Source: JACQFZ01 sp041485885
Lineage (GTDB): Bacteria; Pseudomonadota; Gammaproteobacteria; Acidiferrobacterales; Sulfurifustaceae
NCBI GenBank assembly: GCA_041485885.1
Contig: JBGPKL010000010.1
Span: 1 to 64,000 of the forward strand
DNA: 64,000 nucleotides
Reading direction: 5' to 3'
Positions within the stretch are counted from its first letter, which is position 1. Every line of letters starts with the position of its first letter. The position numbers were made by a program, and so were the translations under genes. Shown here in pieces: positions 26,191-34,910 of the stretch. Below the pieces are notes generated by a model. It saw nothing but the letters and a program-made list of their open reading frames with translations, searched no databases and was not told the DNA's origin.

Positions 26191-26231
26191 CGTCCTAAGT
26201 TCGGCAACTCTTAACTTATAGGTGAAACGCA

Positions 26232-26549
26232 GTGGACACTCAGCAAAAGATCAAGCAGCAAATCACATCGGATAAGATCGTCCTTTATATGAAGGGTACG
26301 CCGGACTCGCCGATGTGCGGCTTCTCGGCGCAAACGGTGAAGCTACTCGGTGCGGTCGGCGCGAAGTTCTCGAGCTTCGACGTTCTGGCCGATGAGGAGG
26401 TTCGCCAAGGCGTAAAGGCGTACTCCAATTGGCCGACCTTCCCGCAGCTTTATATTAATGGTGAGTTGGTCGGGGGTTGCGACATCGTCACCGAGCTTTA
26501 CCACAAGGGCGAGCTCCAGCAGCTGGTCGCTAAAGCGCAAGCCGCCTGA
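26232..26549 (+). CDS. grxD: Monothiol glutaredoxin, Grx4 family
   Basis: A 105-residue monothiol glutaredoxin with the CGFS active site in KGTPDSPMCGFSAQTV and the glutathione-binding WPTFPQLYINGELVGGCDIV. Such proteins carry or transfer Fe-S clusters and pair with BolA-type partners, matching the adjacent ibaG. The start is GTG at 26232 with a GGTGAA-like sequence a few bases upstream. A strong terminator follows 23 bp after the stop. Confidence 0.95.
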   Translation: MDTQQKIKQQITSDKIVLYMKGTPDSPMCGFSAQTVKLLGAVGAKFSSFDVLADEEVRQGVKAYSNWPTFPQLYINGELVGGCDIVTELYHKGELQQLVAKAQAA

Positions 26550-26572
26550 GGTGATGCGCGTCGATCCTTAGC

Positions 26573-26604
26573 AGCAAGGCTGCCGCTGGGCAGCCTTGCT
26601 TTTT
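26573..26604 (+). terminator. Rho-independent terminator after grxD
   Basis: A perfect 12-bp stem (AGCAAGGCTGCC and its complement, loop GCTG) is followed by five Ts at 26600-26604. It should end the ibaG-grxD transcript and insulate it from murA. Confidence 0.9.
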
Positions 26605-26612
26605 GAGCAGCA

Positions 26613-26697
26613 GGAAAACGGCCGCTGATGGACGCAGATGAAACCCGTTAGTTTTTTGTTTCCATCCGCGTCAATCTGCGTTCATCCGTGGTTTCCA
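26613..26697. repeat. Operon-junction hairpin repeat, copy 2 (grxD-murA)
   Basis: Left arm from 26613 contains CGCTGATGGACGCAGATGAA; right arm 26662-26697 contains ATCCGCGTCAATCTGCG and ends CGTGGTTTCC. It is more diverged than the other copies but has the same unit pattern and inverted layout. It begins 8 nt after the grxD terminator and ends 14 nt before the murA ATG. Confidence 0.8.
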
Positions 26698-26711
26698 ACT
26701 AAATAATACAA

Positions 26712-28022
26712 ATGGACAGACTCATCGTTACCGGCGGTTATCCGCTGCGCGGAGAAATCCGCATTTCCGGCGCGAAGAACGCGGCGCTGCCGGTGCTCGT
26801 CGCCTCGCTCCTGTCGCCGGAACCGCTGCGCATCGGCAACGTGCCGCATTTGCAAGACATCACGACGACCATGGTGCTGCTCGGCCGCATGGGTGTGCGC
26901 TTCGTGGTGGACGAGAAGATGGTGATCGAGGCGGACGCTAACCGACTGACCTCCGTGCGCGCGCCCTACGAGTTGGTGAAGACGATGCGCGCGTCGATTC
27001 TAGTGCTGGGTCCGCTGGTCGCCCGCTTTGGCGAAGCCGAAGTCTCGTTGCCCGGCGGTTGCGCGATCGGCTCGCGCCCGGTCAATCTGCACATCAAGGG
27101 TCTGGAAGCGATGGGTGCCGAGATCCGCCTCGACGGCGGCTACATTCACGCGCGCGCAAAGCGACTGAAGGGTGCGCGCATTTTCATGGACATCGTGTCG
27201 GTCACGGGCACGGAAAACATCATGATGGCCGCGACCTTGGCCGCAGGCACGACCGTGATCGAGAACGCCGCGCGCGAGCCGGAAGTGGTCGATCTTGCGC
27301 AATGCTTGGTTGCGATGGGCGCGCGTATCCACGGCGCCGGTACCGACGAGATCACGATCGAAGGCGTCGAGCGATTGCACGGCGCCGATCACAACGTGAT
27401 TCCCGATCGCATCGAGACCGGCACCTATTTGGTCGCGGGTGCTATCACCGGCGGCGATGTGCGACTACGTAACACCCGCCCGGATCTGTTGGTCGCGGTG
27501 CTGGACAAACTGCGGGAGGCCGGTGCGCGCGTGGAGTCCGGTCCCGATTGGGTCCGCCTCGACATGCAGGGACGCCGACCGGAGGCGGTGAACGTGCGCA
27601 CCGCGCCCTATCCCGCGTTCCCGACGGATATGCAGGCGCAATTCGTCGCGCTCAACACGATCGCGAAAGGTACCGGCACCATAACCGAAACCGTATTCGA
27701 GAACCGCTTCATGCACGTGCAGGAGCTGCAACGCCTGGGCGCGGACATCGAAATGAAAGGTACGACCGCGTTCGTGCGGGGCGTGCCGAAGCTGGTCGGC
27801 GCGCCGGTGATGGCGACCGATCTGCGCGCCTCGGCGTGTCTCGCGCTCGCCGGGCTCGTGGCCGAGGCCGAGACGAGCGTCGAGCGCATCTATCACATCG
27901 ACCGCGGTTATGAATGTATCGAGGAGAAACTCACCGCGCTCGGCGCGCGCATCCGCCGCGTGCCCGGCCCACGTTCGGCCGCCGCCGAGTACCGCGCCGC
28001 GGCCGGCGGCCGGGACGGCTGA
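26712..28022 (+). CDS. murA: UDP-N-acetylglucosamine 1-carboxyvinyltransferase
   Basis: First committed enzyme of peptidoglycan precursor synthesis; it transfers enolpyruvate from PEP to UDP-GlcNAc. The 436-residue protein has SGAKNAALPVL at the N-terminus, the loop cysteine Cys117 in LPGGCAIGSRPVNLH (the fosfomycin-sensitive residue) and FPTDMQAQF. No Shine-Dalgarno sequence is visible before the ATG, which follows a hairpin repeat by 14 nt. It shares TGATG with hisG, so murA and the histidine genes are linked. Confidence 0.97.
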   Translation: MDRLIVTGGYPLRGEIRISGAKNAALPVLVASLLSPEPLRIGNVPHLQDITTTMVLLGRMGVRFVVDEKMVIEADANRLTSVRAPYELVKTMRASILVLGPLVARFGEAEVSLPGGCAIGSRPVNLHIKGLEAMGAEIRLDGGYIHARAKRLKGARIFMDIVSVTGTENIMMAATLAAGTTVIENAAREPEVVDLAQCLVAMGARIHGAGTDEITIEGVERLHGADHNVIPDRIETGTYLVAGAITGGDVRLRNTRPDLLVAVLDKLREAGARVESGPDWVRLDMQGRRPEAVNVRTAPYPAFPTDMQAQFVALNTIAKGTGTITETVFENRFMHVQELQRLGADIEMKGTTAFVRGVPKLVGAPVMATDLRASACLALAGLVAEAETSVERIYHIDRGYECIEEKLTALGARIRRVPGPRSAAAEYRAAAGGRDG

Positions 28023-28666
28023 TGACGGCCGTCGTGCACATCGCGCTCTCGAAGGGGCGCATTCTCGAGGAGAGTTTGCCGTTGCTCGCCGCCGCCGGCA
28101 TCGTCCCGAAGGAAGACGCGATCACGACGCGCAAGCTGATCCTCGAGACCAATCGCGCGGACATAAGAGTTGTCATCATTCGCGCGCAGGACGTGCCAAC
28201 GTACGTCCAGTTCGGCGCCGCCGATCTCGGCATCGCCGGCAAAGACAATTTGATGGAATACGAAGGCGAGGGCTTGTACGAGCTGCTCGATCTGAAGATT
28301 TCGCGTTGCCACCTGATGGTGGCCGAGCCCGCGAGCCTCGCGTCGCAGGACGACCCGGAGACCTGGACGCGCGTGCGCGTCGCGACGAAATATCCGCGCA
28401 TCACGCAGCGTCACTTCGCGGCGAAGGGGATACAAACCGATATCATTAAACTCTACGGCTCGATGGAGCTCGCGCCGTTGGTGGGGCTCTCGGATCGCAT
28501 CGTCGATCTCGTCGGCACCGGACAAACGCTCAAGGCGAACGGTCTCGTCGAAGTCGAACGGATCGCGGAGGTGAGCGCGTGGCTCGTCGCCAATCGTGCC
28601 GCGATGAAGATGAAACGCGACTCGCTACAGCCGATCATCGATCGCCTGCAGCAAGCGGTGCGCTGA
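28022..28666 (+). CDS. hisG: ATP phosphoribosyltransferase, short form
   Basis: First step of histidine synthesis: PRPP plus ATP to phosphoribosyl-ATP. The protein is 214 residues, with IALSKGRILEESLPLL at the start and DLGIAGKDNL and DLVGTGQTLKANGL motifs. Short HisG lacks the C-terminal regulatory domain and needs the HisRS-like partner HisZ, which is not encoded in this window. It starts at the ATG overlapping the murA stop and overlaps hisD by TGATG. Confidence 0.96.
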   Translation: MTAVVHIALSKGRILEESLPLLAAAGIVPKEDAITTRKLILETNRADIRVVIIRAQDVPTYVQFGAADLGIAGKDNLMEYEGEGLYELLDLKISRCHLMVAEPASLASQDDPETWTRVRVATKYPRITQRHFAAKGIQTDIIKLYGSMELAPLVGLSDRIVDLVGTGQTLKANGLVEVERIAEVSAWLVANRAAMKMKRDSLQPIIDRLQQAVR

Positions 28667-29964
28667 TGCGCGTGCCGCTGTTGAACACCCGCGACGCCGG
28701 TTTTGCCGAGGCGTTCGCGCGCCTTCTCGATCGCCGCCAAGCGGTCGATCCGAAAGTGGCGATCGCCGTAAGCGACATTCTCGCCGACGTGCGCCGTCGC
28801 GGCGACGCGGCGGTCCTCGAGTACACCCGCCGCTTCGACGCTTACCCGATCGCTACCGCCGCCGATCTCGCGGTGCCGCCCGCTCGACTCAAGGCGGCGC
28901 TGGCCGCGCTGACGAGCGAGCGCCGCGCGGCGCTCGAAACCGCGGCCACGCGCGTTCGGTCGTATCACGAAAAACAGAAAATCGAATCGTGGCGTTATCA
29001 CGACGCCGACGGCACGCTCCTCGGCCAGCAAGTCACGGCGCTCGATCGGGTCGGGATTTACGTGCCGGGCGGGCGCGCGGCGTATCCGTCCTCGGTGTTG
29101 ATGAACGCGATTCCCGCGAAGGTCGCCGGTGTCGGCGAGATTGTCATGGCCGTGCCCGCGCCCAAAGGCGAGGCGAACGAAACGGTTCTCGCGGCCGCCG
29201 CGCTCGCGGGTGTCGATCGGGTATACACGGTCGGCGGCGCTCAGGCGGTCGGCGCGCTCACTTATGGCACTGACACGATTCCGCGCGTCGACAAGATTGT
29301 CGGACCGGGCAACGCGTACGTATCCGAAGCGAAGCGCCAGGTGTACGGCCGCGTCGACATCGACATGATCGCGGGTCCGTCGGAAGTTTTGATATTGTGC
29401 GACGGCCTCACCGATCCCGAGTGGGTCGCGATGGATTTATTCGCGCAGGCCGAGCACGGTCCCGATTCGCAGTCGTTGCTCGTCACGTGGGCGGACGGTT
29501 ATGCGCTGAAGGTAAAGTCGGCGATCGACCGGCTCATCGAGACGATGGAACGGCGCGAAATAATTACGCGCTCGCTCGAAGATCGCGGCGCGCTCATCAC
29601 GGTGCGCGATGTGAATGAAGCGATTGATCTCGTCAATCGTGTTGCGCCCGAGCATCTTGAGCTCTCGGTCGAGAATCCGCTCGATCTGGCTCCGCGTATC
29701 CGCCATGCCGGCGCGATTTTCCTTGGTCGCTACACCGCCGAGGTCGTTGGCGATTACTGCGCCGGTCCGAACCATGTGCTGCCGACGTCCGGCAGCGCAC
29801 GCTTTTCCTCGCCGCTCGGCGTCTACGATTTTCAAAAACGCACGAGCCTCATTATGTGCCCGCCGGACGCCGCCGCGCGGCTCGGACGCGTCGCGGCGAC
29901 GCTCGCGCGCGCGGAAGGTTTGGCGGCGCACGCGCTCTCCGCGGAGTACAGGATCAAGGAGTGA
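28666..29964 (+). CDS. hisD: Histidinol dehydrogenase
   Basis: Zinc and NAD-dependent enzyme that oxidises histidinol to histidine. The 432-residue protein shows VGIYVPGGRAAYPSSVLMNA, VDKIVGPGNAYVSEAKR, DMIAGPSEVLI and the metal/catalytic region FAQAEHGPDSQS and RVAPEHLEL. The upstream extension to 28579 is within hisG and is rejected; the ATG at 28666 overlaps the hisG stop. A hairpin repeat begins 6 nt after its stop. Confidence 0.97.
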   Translation: MRVPLLNTRDAGFAEAFARLLDRRQAVDPKVAIAVSDILADVRRRGDAAVLEYTRRFDAYPIATAADLAVPPARLKAALAALTSERRAALETAATRVRSYHEKQKIESWRYHDADGTLLGQQVTALDRVGIYVPGGRAAYPSSVLMNAIPAKVAGVGEIVMAVPAPKGEANETVLAAAALAGVDRVYTVGGAQAVGALTYGTDTIPRVDKIVGPGNAYVSEAKRQVYGRVDIDMIAGPSEVLILCDGLTDPEWVAMDLFAQAEHGPDSQSLLVTWADGYALKVKSAIDRLIETMERREIITRSLEDRGALITVRDVNEAIDLVNRVAPEHLELSVENPLDLAPRIRHAGAIFLGRYTAEVVGDYCAGPNHVLPTSGSARFSSPLGVYDFQKRTSLIMCPPDAAARLGRVAATLARAEGLAAHALSAEYRIKE

Positions 29965-29970
29965 GAATTT

Positions 29971-30094
29971 GAAACCGCAGATGAACGCAGATAAACACAG
30001 ATGAAAGTACGGTTCTAGAGCGCGAGAGTTTTCGGCATTTAACAAGAATCGATTTCCTTTCTGCATCTGCGTTAATCTGCGTTTATCTGCGGTT
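29971..30094. repeat. Operon-junction hairpin repeat, copy 3 (hisD-hisC)
   Basis: Left arm 29971-30003 reads GAAACCGC then AGATGAACGC and AGATAAACAC units; right arm 30063-30094 is the inverted copy ending TCTGCGGTT. The loop is about 59 nt. It begins 6 nt after the hisD stop and ends 19 nt before the hisC ATG. Confidence 0.88.
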
Positions 30095-30113
30095 GCACCT
30101 CAAAACCTGCTCG

Positions 30114-31205
30114 ATGACAGACGAGATCTCACAGAAAGTTGCGCGCTTGATTCGGCCGGAGATCCAGGCGCTGAAGACGTATCACGTGCCGGACGCGCGC
30201 GGACTGATCAAGCTCGACGCGATGGAGAATCCTTACCCCTGGCCCGAGGCGCTCAAGCCCGCGTGGCTCGAGCGACTTCGCGCGGTCGATATCAACCGCT
30301 ATCCCGATCCGGCCGCAACCGCGCTCAAAGCGCGCCTGCGCGAAGCGCTGGCGGTTCCCTCGGGTGCGGCGCTGATGCTCGGAAACGGTTCGGACGAGCT
30401 GATCCAGATCATCGTGCTCGCGCTCGCGCGTCCCGGCGCGGTCGTGCTCGCGCCGGTGCCGACCTTTGTCATGTACCGGCAAATCGCCGTCGCCTCGGGT
30501 CTGCGATTTGTAGGCGTTCCTCTGACGAGCGACTTCGCGCTGGATCGCGCCGCCGTGCTCGTCGCCATCACGGCCGAGCGGCCGGCGGTGATATTTTTGT
30601 CGTACCCCAACAATCCGACCGGCAACCTGTTCGATGCCGCCGATGTCGAGGCGATCGTGAAATCCGCTCCCGGTCTGGTCGTGGTGGACGAGGCGTATCA
30701 CGCGTTCGCCAACGCGAGCTTCATGGATCGCATCGGCCGCTATCCGAATCTGCTGGTGATGCGCACGCTCTCCAAACAAGGCCTCGCCGGTTTGCGCCTG
30801 GGTATGTTAGTCGGCGCCGAAGCGTGGATCGATGAGCTCGATAAAGTGCGCCTGCCCTACAACGTCAACGTCCTCACGCAAGCGAGCGTCGAGTTTGCGC
30901 TGGAGCACCGCGAGACGTTCGATGCGCAATGCCGAGAGATCTGTGGCGAGCGCGACAAATTGTGCCGTGCGCTCTCGCAGGTGCCCGGGATCGAGGTGTG
31001 GCCGAGTCGCACGAACTTTCTCTTGTTCCGCGTTACGAACGGTCCCCCGGCTCGGCAACGGTATGAGGCGTTGCGGCGCGACGGCATACTTATTAAGAAT
31101 CTCGACGCGCCGGGCGCCTTGAGCGGTTGTTTGCGCGTGACCGTCGGTACGCCCGCCGAAAACGCCGCGTTCCTGGTCGCGCTCAAGAAAACTTGCGGCG
31201 CATAG
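30114..31205 (+). CDS. hisC: Histidinol-phosphate aminotransferase
   Basis: PLP-dependent transaminase that makes histidinol phosphate. The 363-residue protein has the fold-type I motifs LDAMENPYPWP, SYPNNPTGNLF, VVDEAYHAFA and the PLP lysine Lys221 in RTLSKQGLAGLRLG. The frame extends 7 codons upstream to 30093 inside the repeat; ATG 30114 is the family start. No clear ribosome site precedes it. Confidence 0.96.
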   Translation: MTDEISQKVARLIRPEIQALKTYHVPDARGLIKLDAMENPYPWPEALKPAWLERLRAVDINRYPDPAATALKARLREALAVPSGAALMLGNGSDELIQIIVLALARPGAVVLAPVPTFVMYRQIAVASGLRFVGVPLTSDFALDRAAVLVAITAERPAVIFLSYPNNPTGNLFDAADVEAIVKSAPGLVVVDEAYHAFANASFMDRIGRYPNLLVMRTLSKQGLAGLRLGMLVGAEAWIDELDKVRLPYNVNVLTQASVEFALEHRETFDAQCREICGERDKLCRALSQVPGIEVWPSRTNFLLFRVTNGPPARQRYEALRRDGILIKNLDAPGALSGCLRVTVGTPAENAAFLVALKKTCGA

Positions 31206-31245
31206 CGACCGACGGCTACCATTCCTTTATCGCCCGGAACTCGCC

Positions 31246-31839
31246 GTGCCCGACCGTACCGCCAGCGTTACCCGCGAAACCAAAGAGACCCGGATCGCCG
31301 TCATGGTGAATCTGGACGGTCAGGGTGTATCCAAGTTCGCCACCGGCCTGCCGTTCCTCGAGCATATGCTCGACCAAGTCGCCCGCCACGGGCTGATCGA
31401 CATCACGATCGAGGCGCGCGGCGATCTACAAGTCGACGCACATCACACGGTCGAAGACATCGGCATCACGCTCGGACAGGCGGTTGCGAAGGCCGCGGGC
31501 GGCAAGCAGGGGATTCGGCGCTACGGTCACGCGTACGTTCCGCTCGATGAGGCGTTGTCGCGCGTCGTCGTCGATTTCTCCGGTCGTCCGGGGCTCGAGT
31601 ATCGGGTGGAGTTTCCGCGCGCGCGCATCAGCGACTTCGACGTGGACCTGTTCCACGAATTCTTTCAAGGCTTCGCCAATCACGCGCAAGTCACGCTGCA
31701 CGTCGACGGCTTGTTCGGCAAGAACGCGCATCATGTCGCCGAGACGGTGTTCAAGGCGTTCGGACGCGCGTTGCGCGCCGCACTCGAGCTCGATGCGCGC
31801 GCCGGCAACGTTGTGCCTTCGACGAAGGGAACTCTGTAG
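31246..31839 (+). CDS. hisB: Imidazoleglycerol-phosphate dehydratase
   Basis: Manganese-dependent dehydratase of histidine synthesis, 197 residues from a GTG start. The metal-binding repeats FLEHMLDQVARHG, DAHHTVEDIGITLG and NAHHVAETVFKAFGRALR are intact. It is the single-function form without the phosphatase domain found in enterics. It lies 40 bp after hisC. Confidence 0.97.
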   Translation: MPDRTASVTRETKETRIAVMVNLDGQGVSKFATGLPFLEHMLDQVARHGLIDITIEARGDLQVDAHHTVEDIGITLGQAVAKAAGGKQGIRRYGHAYVPLDEALSRVVVDFSGRPGLEYRVEFPRARISDFDVDLFHEFFQGFANHAQVTLHVDGLFGKNAHHVAETVFKAFGRALRAALELDARAGNVVPSTKGTL

Positions 31840-31846
31840 GATATTT

Positions 31847-31943
31847 GAAACCGCAGATAAACGCGGATAAACGCAGATGGAAAGTTTGATGGCGCGATGC
31901 TTCCTCAATCTTTATCCGCGTTCATCTGCGTTTATCTGCGGTT
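31847..31943. repeat. Operon-junction hairpin repeat, copy 4 (hisB-hisH)
   Basis: Left arm 31847-31880 reads GAAACCGC followed by AGATAAACGC, GGATAAACGC and AGATGG; right arm 31911-31943 is its inverted copy ending TCTGCGGTT. The stem is about 32 bp with a 30-nt loop. It begins 7 nt after the hisB stop and ends 15 nt before the hisH ATG, with a TATAAT between. Confidence 0.9.
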
Positions 31944-31958
31944 ACACGTTTTTATAAT

Positions 31959-32600
31959 ATGAATACTGTCGCTGTCATCGACTACGGAATGGGCAATCTC
32001 CGTTCCGTCTGCAAGGCCATCGAGCACGTCGCGCCGAAGGCGCGCGTGAAGCTCGTCAGCAACGCGGCGGACATGCGCAGCGCCGATCGCATTGTGTTTC
32101 CCGGGCAAGGCGCGATCGTCGGTTGTATGCGCGCACTCCAAAGCTCGGGCGTACGCGAGCCGCTCTTCGAAGCGCTTCGCAACAAACCCTTTCTCGGGCT
32201 TTGCCTCGGCTTGCAGGCGCTCTACGAATCGAGCGAGGAAGGAGGCGGCACCCCGGGCCTGGGTATATTGCCCGGCCGCGTTCGCCGCTTCGACCCGCCG
32301 CGTAACGGCGCAGAAAGCCCGCTCAAGGTCCCGCACATGGGCTGGAATCAGGTATACCAGTCGCGCGCGCACCCGCTTTGGCGCGGTATCCGCGACGCCG
32401 CGCGGTTTTACTTCGTGCATAGCTACTACGTGGACACCGCCGACGCCGACGTTTCCTTCGGGGCGACGGACTATGGCGTGCGGTTTACCTCGGCCGCCGC
32501 GCGTGAGAATATTTTCGCCGTGCAATTCCATCCGGAAAAGAGTCAACAGGCCGGACTTCAGCTACTCGCGAACTTCGTCGAGTGGAGCGGAGAGGCGTAA
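31959..32600 (+). CDS. hisH: Imidazole glycerol phosphate synthase, glutaminase subunit
   Basis: Glutamine amidotransferase that feeds ammonia to HisF. The 213-residue protein has the oxyanion strand text VFPGQGA, the nucleophile Cys82 in GLCLGLQALYE, and the His/Glu pair in FAVQFHPEKSQ. No Shine-Dalgarno is visible; the sequence just before the ATG is TTTATAAT. Confidence 0.96.
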   Translation: MNTVAVIDYGMGNLRSVCKAIEHVAPKARVKLVSNAADMRSADRIVFPGQGAIVGCMRALQSSGVREPLFEALRNKPFLGLCLGLQALYESSEEGGGTPGLGILPGRVRRFDPPRNGAESPLKVPHMGWNQVYQSRAHPLWRGIRDAARFYFVHSYYVDTADADVSFGATDYGVRFTSAAARENIFAVQFHPEKSQQAGLQLLANFVEWSGEA

Positions 32601-32671
32601 GGGCGGAACGCCGCGAACGGTCGGAACGAAACCAATCAGGGACAGCCGCGAATAGCCAAAAGTACTGCGCA

Positions 32672-33415
32672 ATGCCTTTGCTCATCATTCCCGCGATCGA
32701 TCTGAAAGACGGCAAGTGCGTGCGCCTGCGGCAAGGGCGCATGAGCGAGGTCACGGTATTTTCCGACGATCCCGTCGCGACCGCGCGCCGCTGGGTCGAG
32801 GCGGGCGCGAAGCGTCTGCACGTGGTGGACCTGAACGGCGCGATCGCGGGCGAGCCGGTGAACGCCGACGTGGTCGAGGCGATCGTCCGCACCTTTCCCG
32901 ATTTGCCGGTTCAAGTCGGCGGCGGTATCCGCGACGAAGAGACGATCCAGATGTATCTCGATTGCGGCGTGCGCTATGTGATCCTCGGCACCAAGGCGGT
33001 CAACGCGCCGCACTTCGTGAGCGACGTCTGCGCCGAATTCCCCGGCCGAATCATCGTCGGCCTCGACGCGAAGGACGGCAAAGTCGCGATCGACGGTTGG
33101 TCGAAGCTCTCGGGGCACGACGTGATCGATCTCGCGAAGAAATATCAAAACGAAGGTGTCGAGGCGATCGTCTACACCGACATCGGACGCGACGGCATGA
33201 TGACCGGCGTCAACGTGGAAGCGACGCTGCGACTGGCGAACTCAATCTCGATCCCCGTCATCGCGTCCGGTGGCATCAGCAGCCTCGACGATATTAAAAG
33301 CGTGTGCGGGATCGCCGACAGCGGGATCGTCGGTGCGATCGTCGGTCGGGCGTTATATGAGGGCACTCTCGATTTCAATGCCGCGCAGAAATTGGCGGAC
33401 GAATTGTGTAAATAG
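32672..33415 (+). CDS. hisA: ProFAR isomerase (phosphoribosylformimino-AICAR isomerase)
   Basis: TIM-barrel isomerase of histidine synthesis, 247 residues, with the N-terminal catalytic Asp10 in IPAIDLKDGKCVRL and the second in YTDIGRDGMMTGVN. Phosphate-binding text VQVGGGIRDEE and VIASGGISSLDD is present. The longer frame from 32582 starts inside hisH; ATG 32672 is the family start. A 620-bp palindrome lies between hisA and hisF, which are normally adjacent. Confidence 0.96.
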   Translation: MPLLIIPAIDLKDGKCVRLRQGRMSEVTVFSDDPVATARRWVEAGAKRLHVVDLNGAIAGEPVNADVVEAIVRTFPDLPVQVGGGIRDEETIQMYLDCGVRYVILGTKAVNAPHFVSDVCAEFPGRIIVGLDAKDGKVAIDGWSKLSGHDVIDLAKKYQNEGVEAIVYTDIGRDGMMTGVNVEATLRLANSISIPVIASGGISSLDDIKSVCGIADSGIVGAIVGRALYEGTLDFNAAQKLADELCK

Positions 33416-33443
33416 CGGTTGGTCGCGCGTTCGCGCGATCCTG

Positions 33444-34063
33444 TCGATGTAATAAATCGTACTTGTGGGTGGTTGACCCACGGCAAGTAGCTTTCTTTTG
33501 TCTCGCCAAAAGAAAGCTACCAAAGAAAACGCGACCCCGGTCGCGGCGCCGCTCGCTAACTACAAGCGAGCGGTACCCTGCGCTCCTCACCGCTCCCGGA
33601 CGCTCGCCCAACTCGCCGGCGGCGTAAAGACAACGCCGCTCGGGCTCGAACACGGTCGAGCGCAATCCACCGGGAGCGGCTCCGGTGCTCGGTTGGCTCT
33701 ACGGGGATTGAACGGCAACAGCAACTGCAACAGAAAACCACGAATGCTTAATCTGTCGTGGGTATAGTTGTTGTGGTTGCCGTTGTAGTTGTGGTTAACC
33801 CCCCGTGAGCCAGCCGAGCATCGCAGGGAAGAGCGCGGGGTGTCGCGAGACCGTGTCGAGCCCGAGCGACGCTGCTTTTGCGCCGCCGGCGAGTTGGTCT
33901 CGCGCGCGCTCTTCCCGAGAAGCGCAGGGCACCCGCGCGCTGAACTACGCGCGCGGGCGCAGCGACCGGGGTGCCCTTCTCTTTGGTGACTTTCTCTTGG
34001 GCAAGCAAGAGAAAGTCACTTGCCGTGGGTCAACCACCCACAAGTAGAACTTATTACATTCGA
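33444..34063. mobile_element. 620-bp long palindromic element between hisA and hisF (MITE-like)
   Basis: The gene-free stretch 33416-34148 is almost filled by one inverted structure. The left end TCGATGTAATAAATCGT, then ACTTGTGGGTGGTTGACCC and ACGGCAAGT, is mirrored at the right end, where the same text reads inward from 34063. Both arms continue with related text (GGTAGCTTTCTTTTGG-like hairpin, ACCAAAGAAA, GCGACCCCGGTCGC, CTCGGTTGGCT) to a centre near 33755. No transposase gene and no convincing protein are present; short frames on both strands are by-products of the symmetry. A partial end copy lies at 23217-23235. Its mobility is inferred from the ends and the second partial copy. Confidence 0.75.
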
Positions 34064-34148
34064 CAATATCGCCGCAGGCGATTCGAGTATTAAAACTTAA
34101 CGAGATCACGCGAGCGCGATCGAATTCATTCTGCGATAAACTGCCCCG

Positions 34149-34910
34149 ATGGGTCTCGCCAAACGCATCATCCCCTGCCTCGACGTCGACAACGGTCGCG
34201 TGGTGAAAGGCGTCAAGTTCCTCGATCTCCGCGATGCCGGCGATCCAGTCGAGGTCTCGCGGCGCTACGACGCGCAGGGCGCGGATGAAATCACGTTCCT
34301 CGATATTACCGCGAGCGCGGAAAACCGCGAGACGATGGTGCATGTCGTCGAGCGGATGGCGGAGCAAGTTTTTATTCCGCTGACGGTCGGTGGCGGCGTT
34401 CGTAGCGTTGCGGACGTGCGGCGCATGCTGAATGCCGGCGCCGACAAAGTCTCGATCAATACGGCGGCGGTCGCGCGGCCGGAGCTGGTTCGGGAAGCGT
34501 CCGATCATTTCGGCTCGCAATGCATCGTCGTCGCCATCGACGCGCGACTGGCCGCACCGAATCGCTGGGAAGTATTCACGCATGGGGGCCGCACGCCGAC
34601 CGGTCTCGATGCGATCGCGTGGGCGCGCCGGATGGCGGAGTACGGAGCCGGCGAGATTTTGCTCACCAGCATGGATCGCGATGGGACTCGTGAAGGGTTC
34701 GACCTTGCGCTGACCCGCGCGATATCCGACGCCGTGACCGTGCCCGTGATCGCCTCGGGGGGCGTCGGTAATCTCGATCACTTGATCGAGGGAATTACCG
34801 AAGGCCACGCCGACGCGGTGCTCGCGGCGAGCATTTTCCATTTCGGCGAATACACGGTTGGGGAAGCCAAGCAGCGCATGGCCGCCGCCGGAATCGAAGT
34901 GAGGCTTTAG
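34149..34910 (+). CDS. hisF: Imidazole glycerol phosphate synthase, cyclase subunit
   Basis: TIM-barrel cyclase that makes IGP and AICAR with ammonia from HisH. The 253-residue protein has the catalytic Asp12 in IIPCLDVDNGRVVKG and the second in TSMDRDGTREGF, plus PLTVGGGVRSV and VIASGGVGNLDH. No ribosome site precedes the ATG; a GATAAA sequence lies at 34135-34140. The long element upstream means it probably needs its own promoter. Its stop overlaps that of the convergent thioesterase gene in the shared quartet TTAG. Confidence 0.97.
   Translation: MGLAKRIIPCLDVDNGRVVKGVKFLDLRDAGDPVEVSRRYDAQGADEITFLDITASAENRETMVHVVERMAEQVFIPLTVGGGVRSVADVRRMLNAGADKVSINTAAVARPELVREASDHFGSQCIVVAIDARLAAPNRWEVFTHGGRTPTGLDAIAWARRMAEYGAGEILLTSMDRDGTREGFDLALTRAISDAVTVPVIASGGVGNLDHLIEGITEGHADAVLAASIFHFGEYTVGEAKQRMAAAGIEVRL

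Noticed and set aside
6576..31943. 10-bp unit repeats considered as a CRISPR array
   Set aside because: Units are about 10 bp, arranged as inverted arms without spacers, and no cas genes are present.
31953..31958. TATAAT just before hisH considered as a promoter -10 box
   Set aside because: Transcription would begin inside the hisH coding region, so it is not a useful hisH promoter; probably chance AT-rich sequence.
33498..34047. Several short frames inside the palindromic element (for example 33498-33767, 33748-34008, 33805-34047)
   Set aside because: They mirror each other because of the inverted repeat, have no ribosome sites and no protein-like composition.
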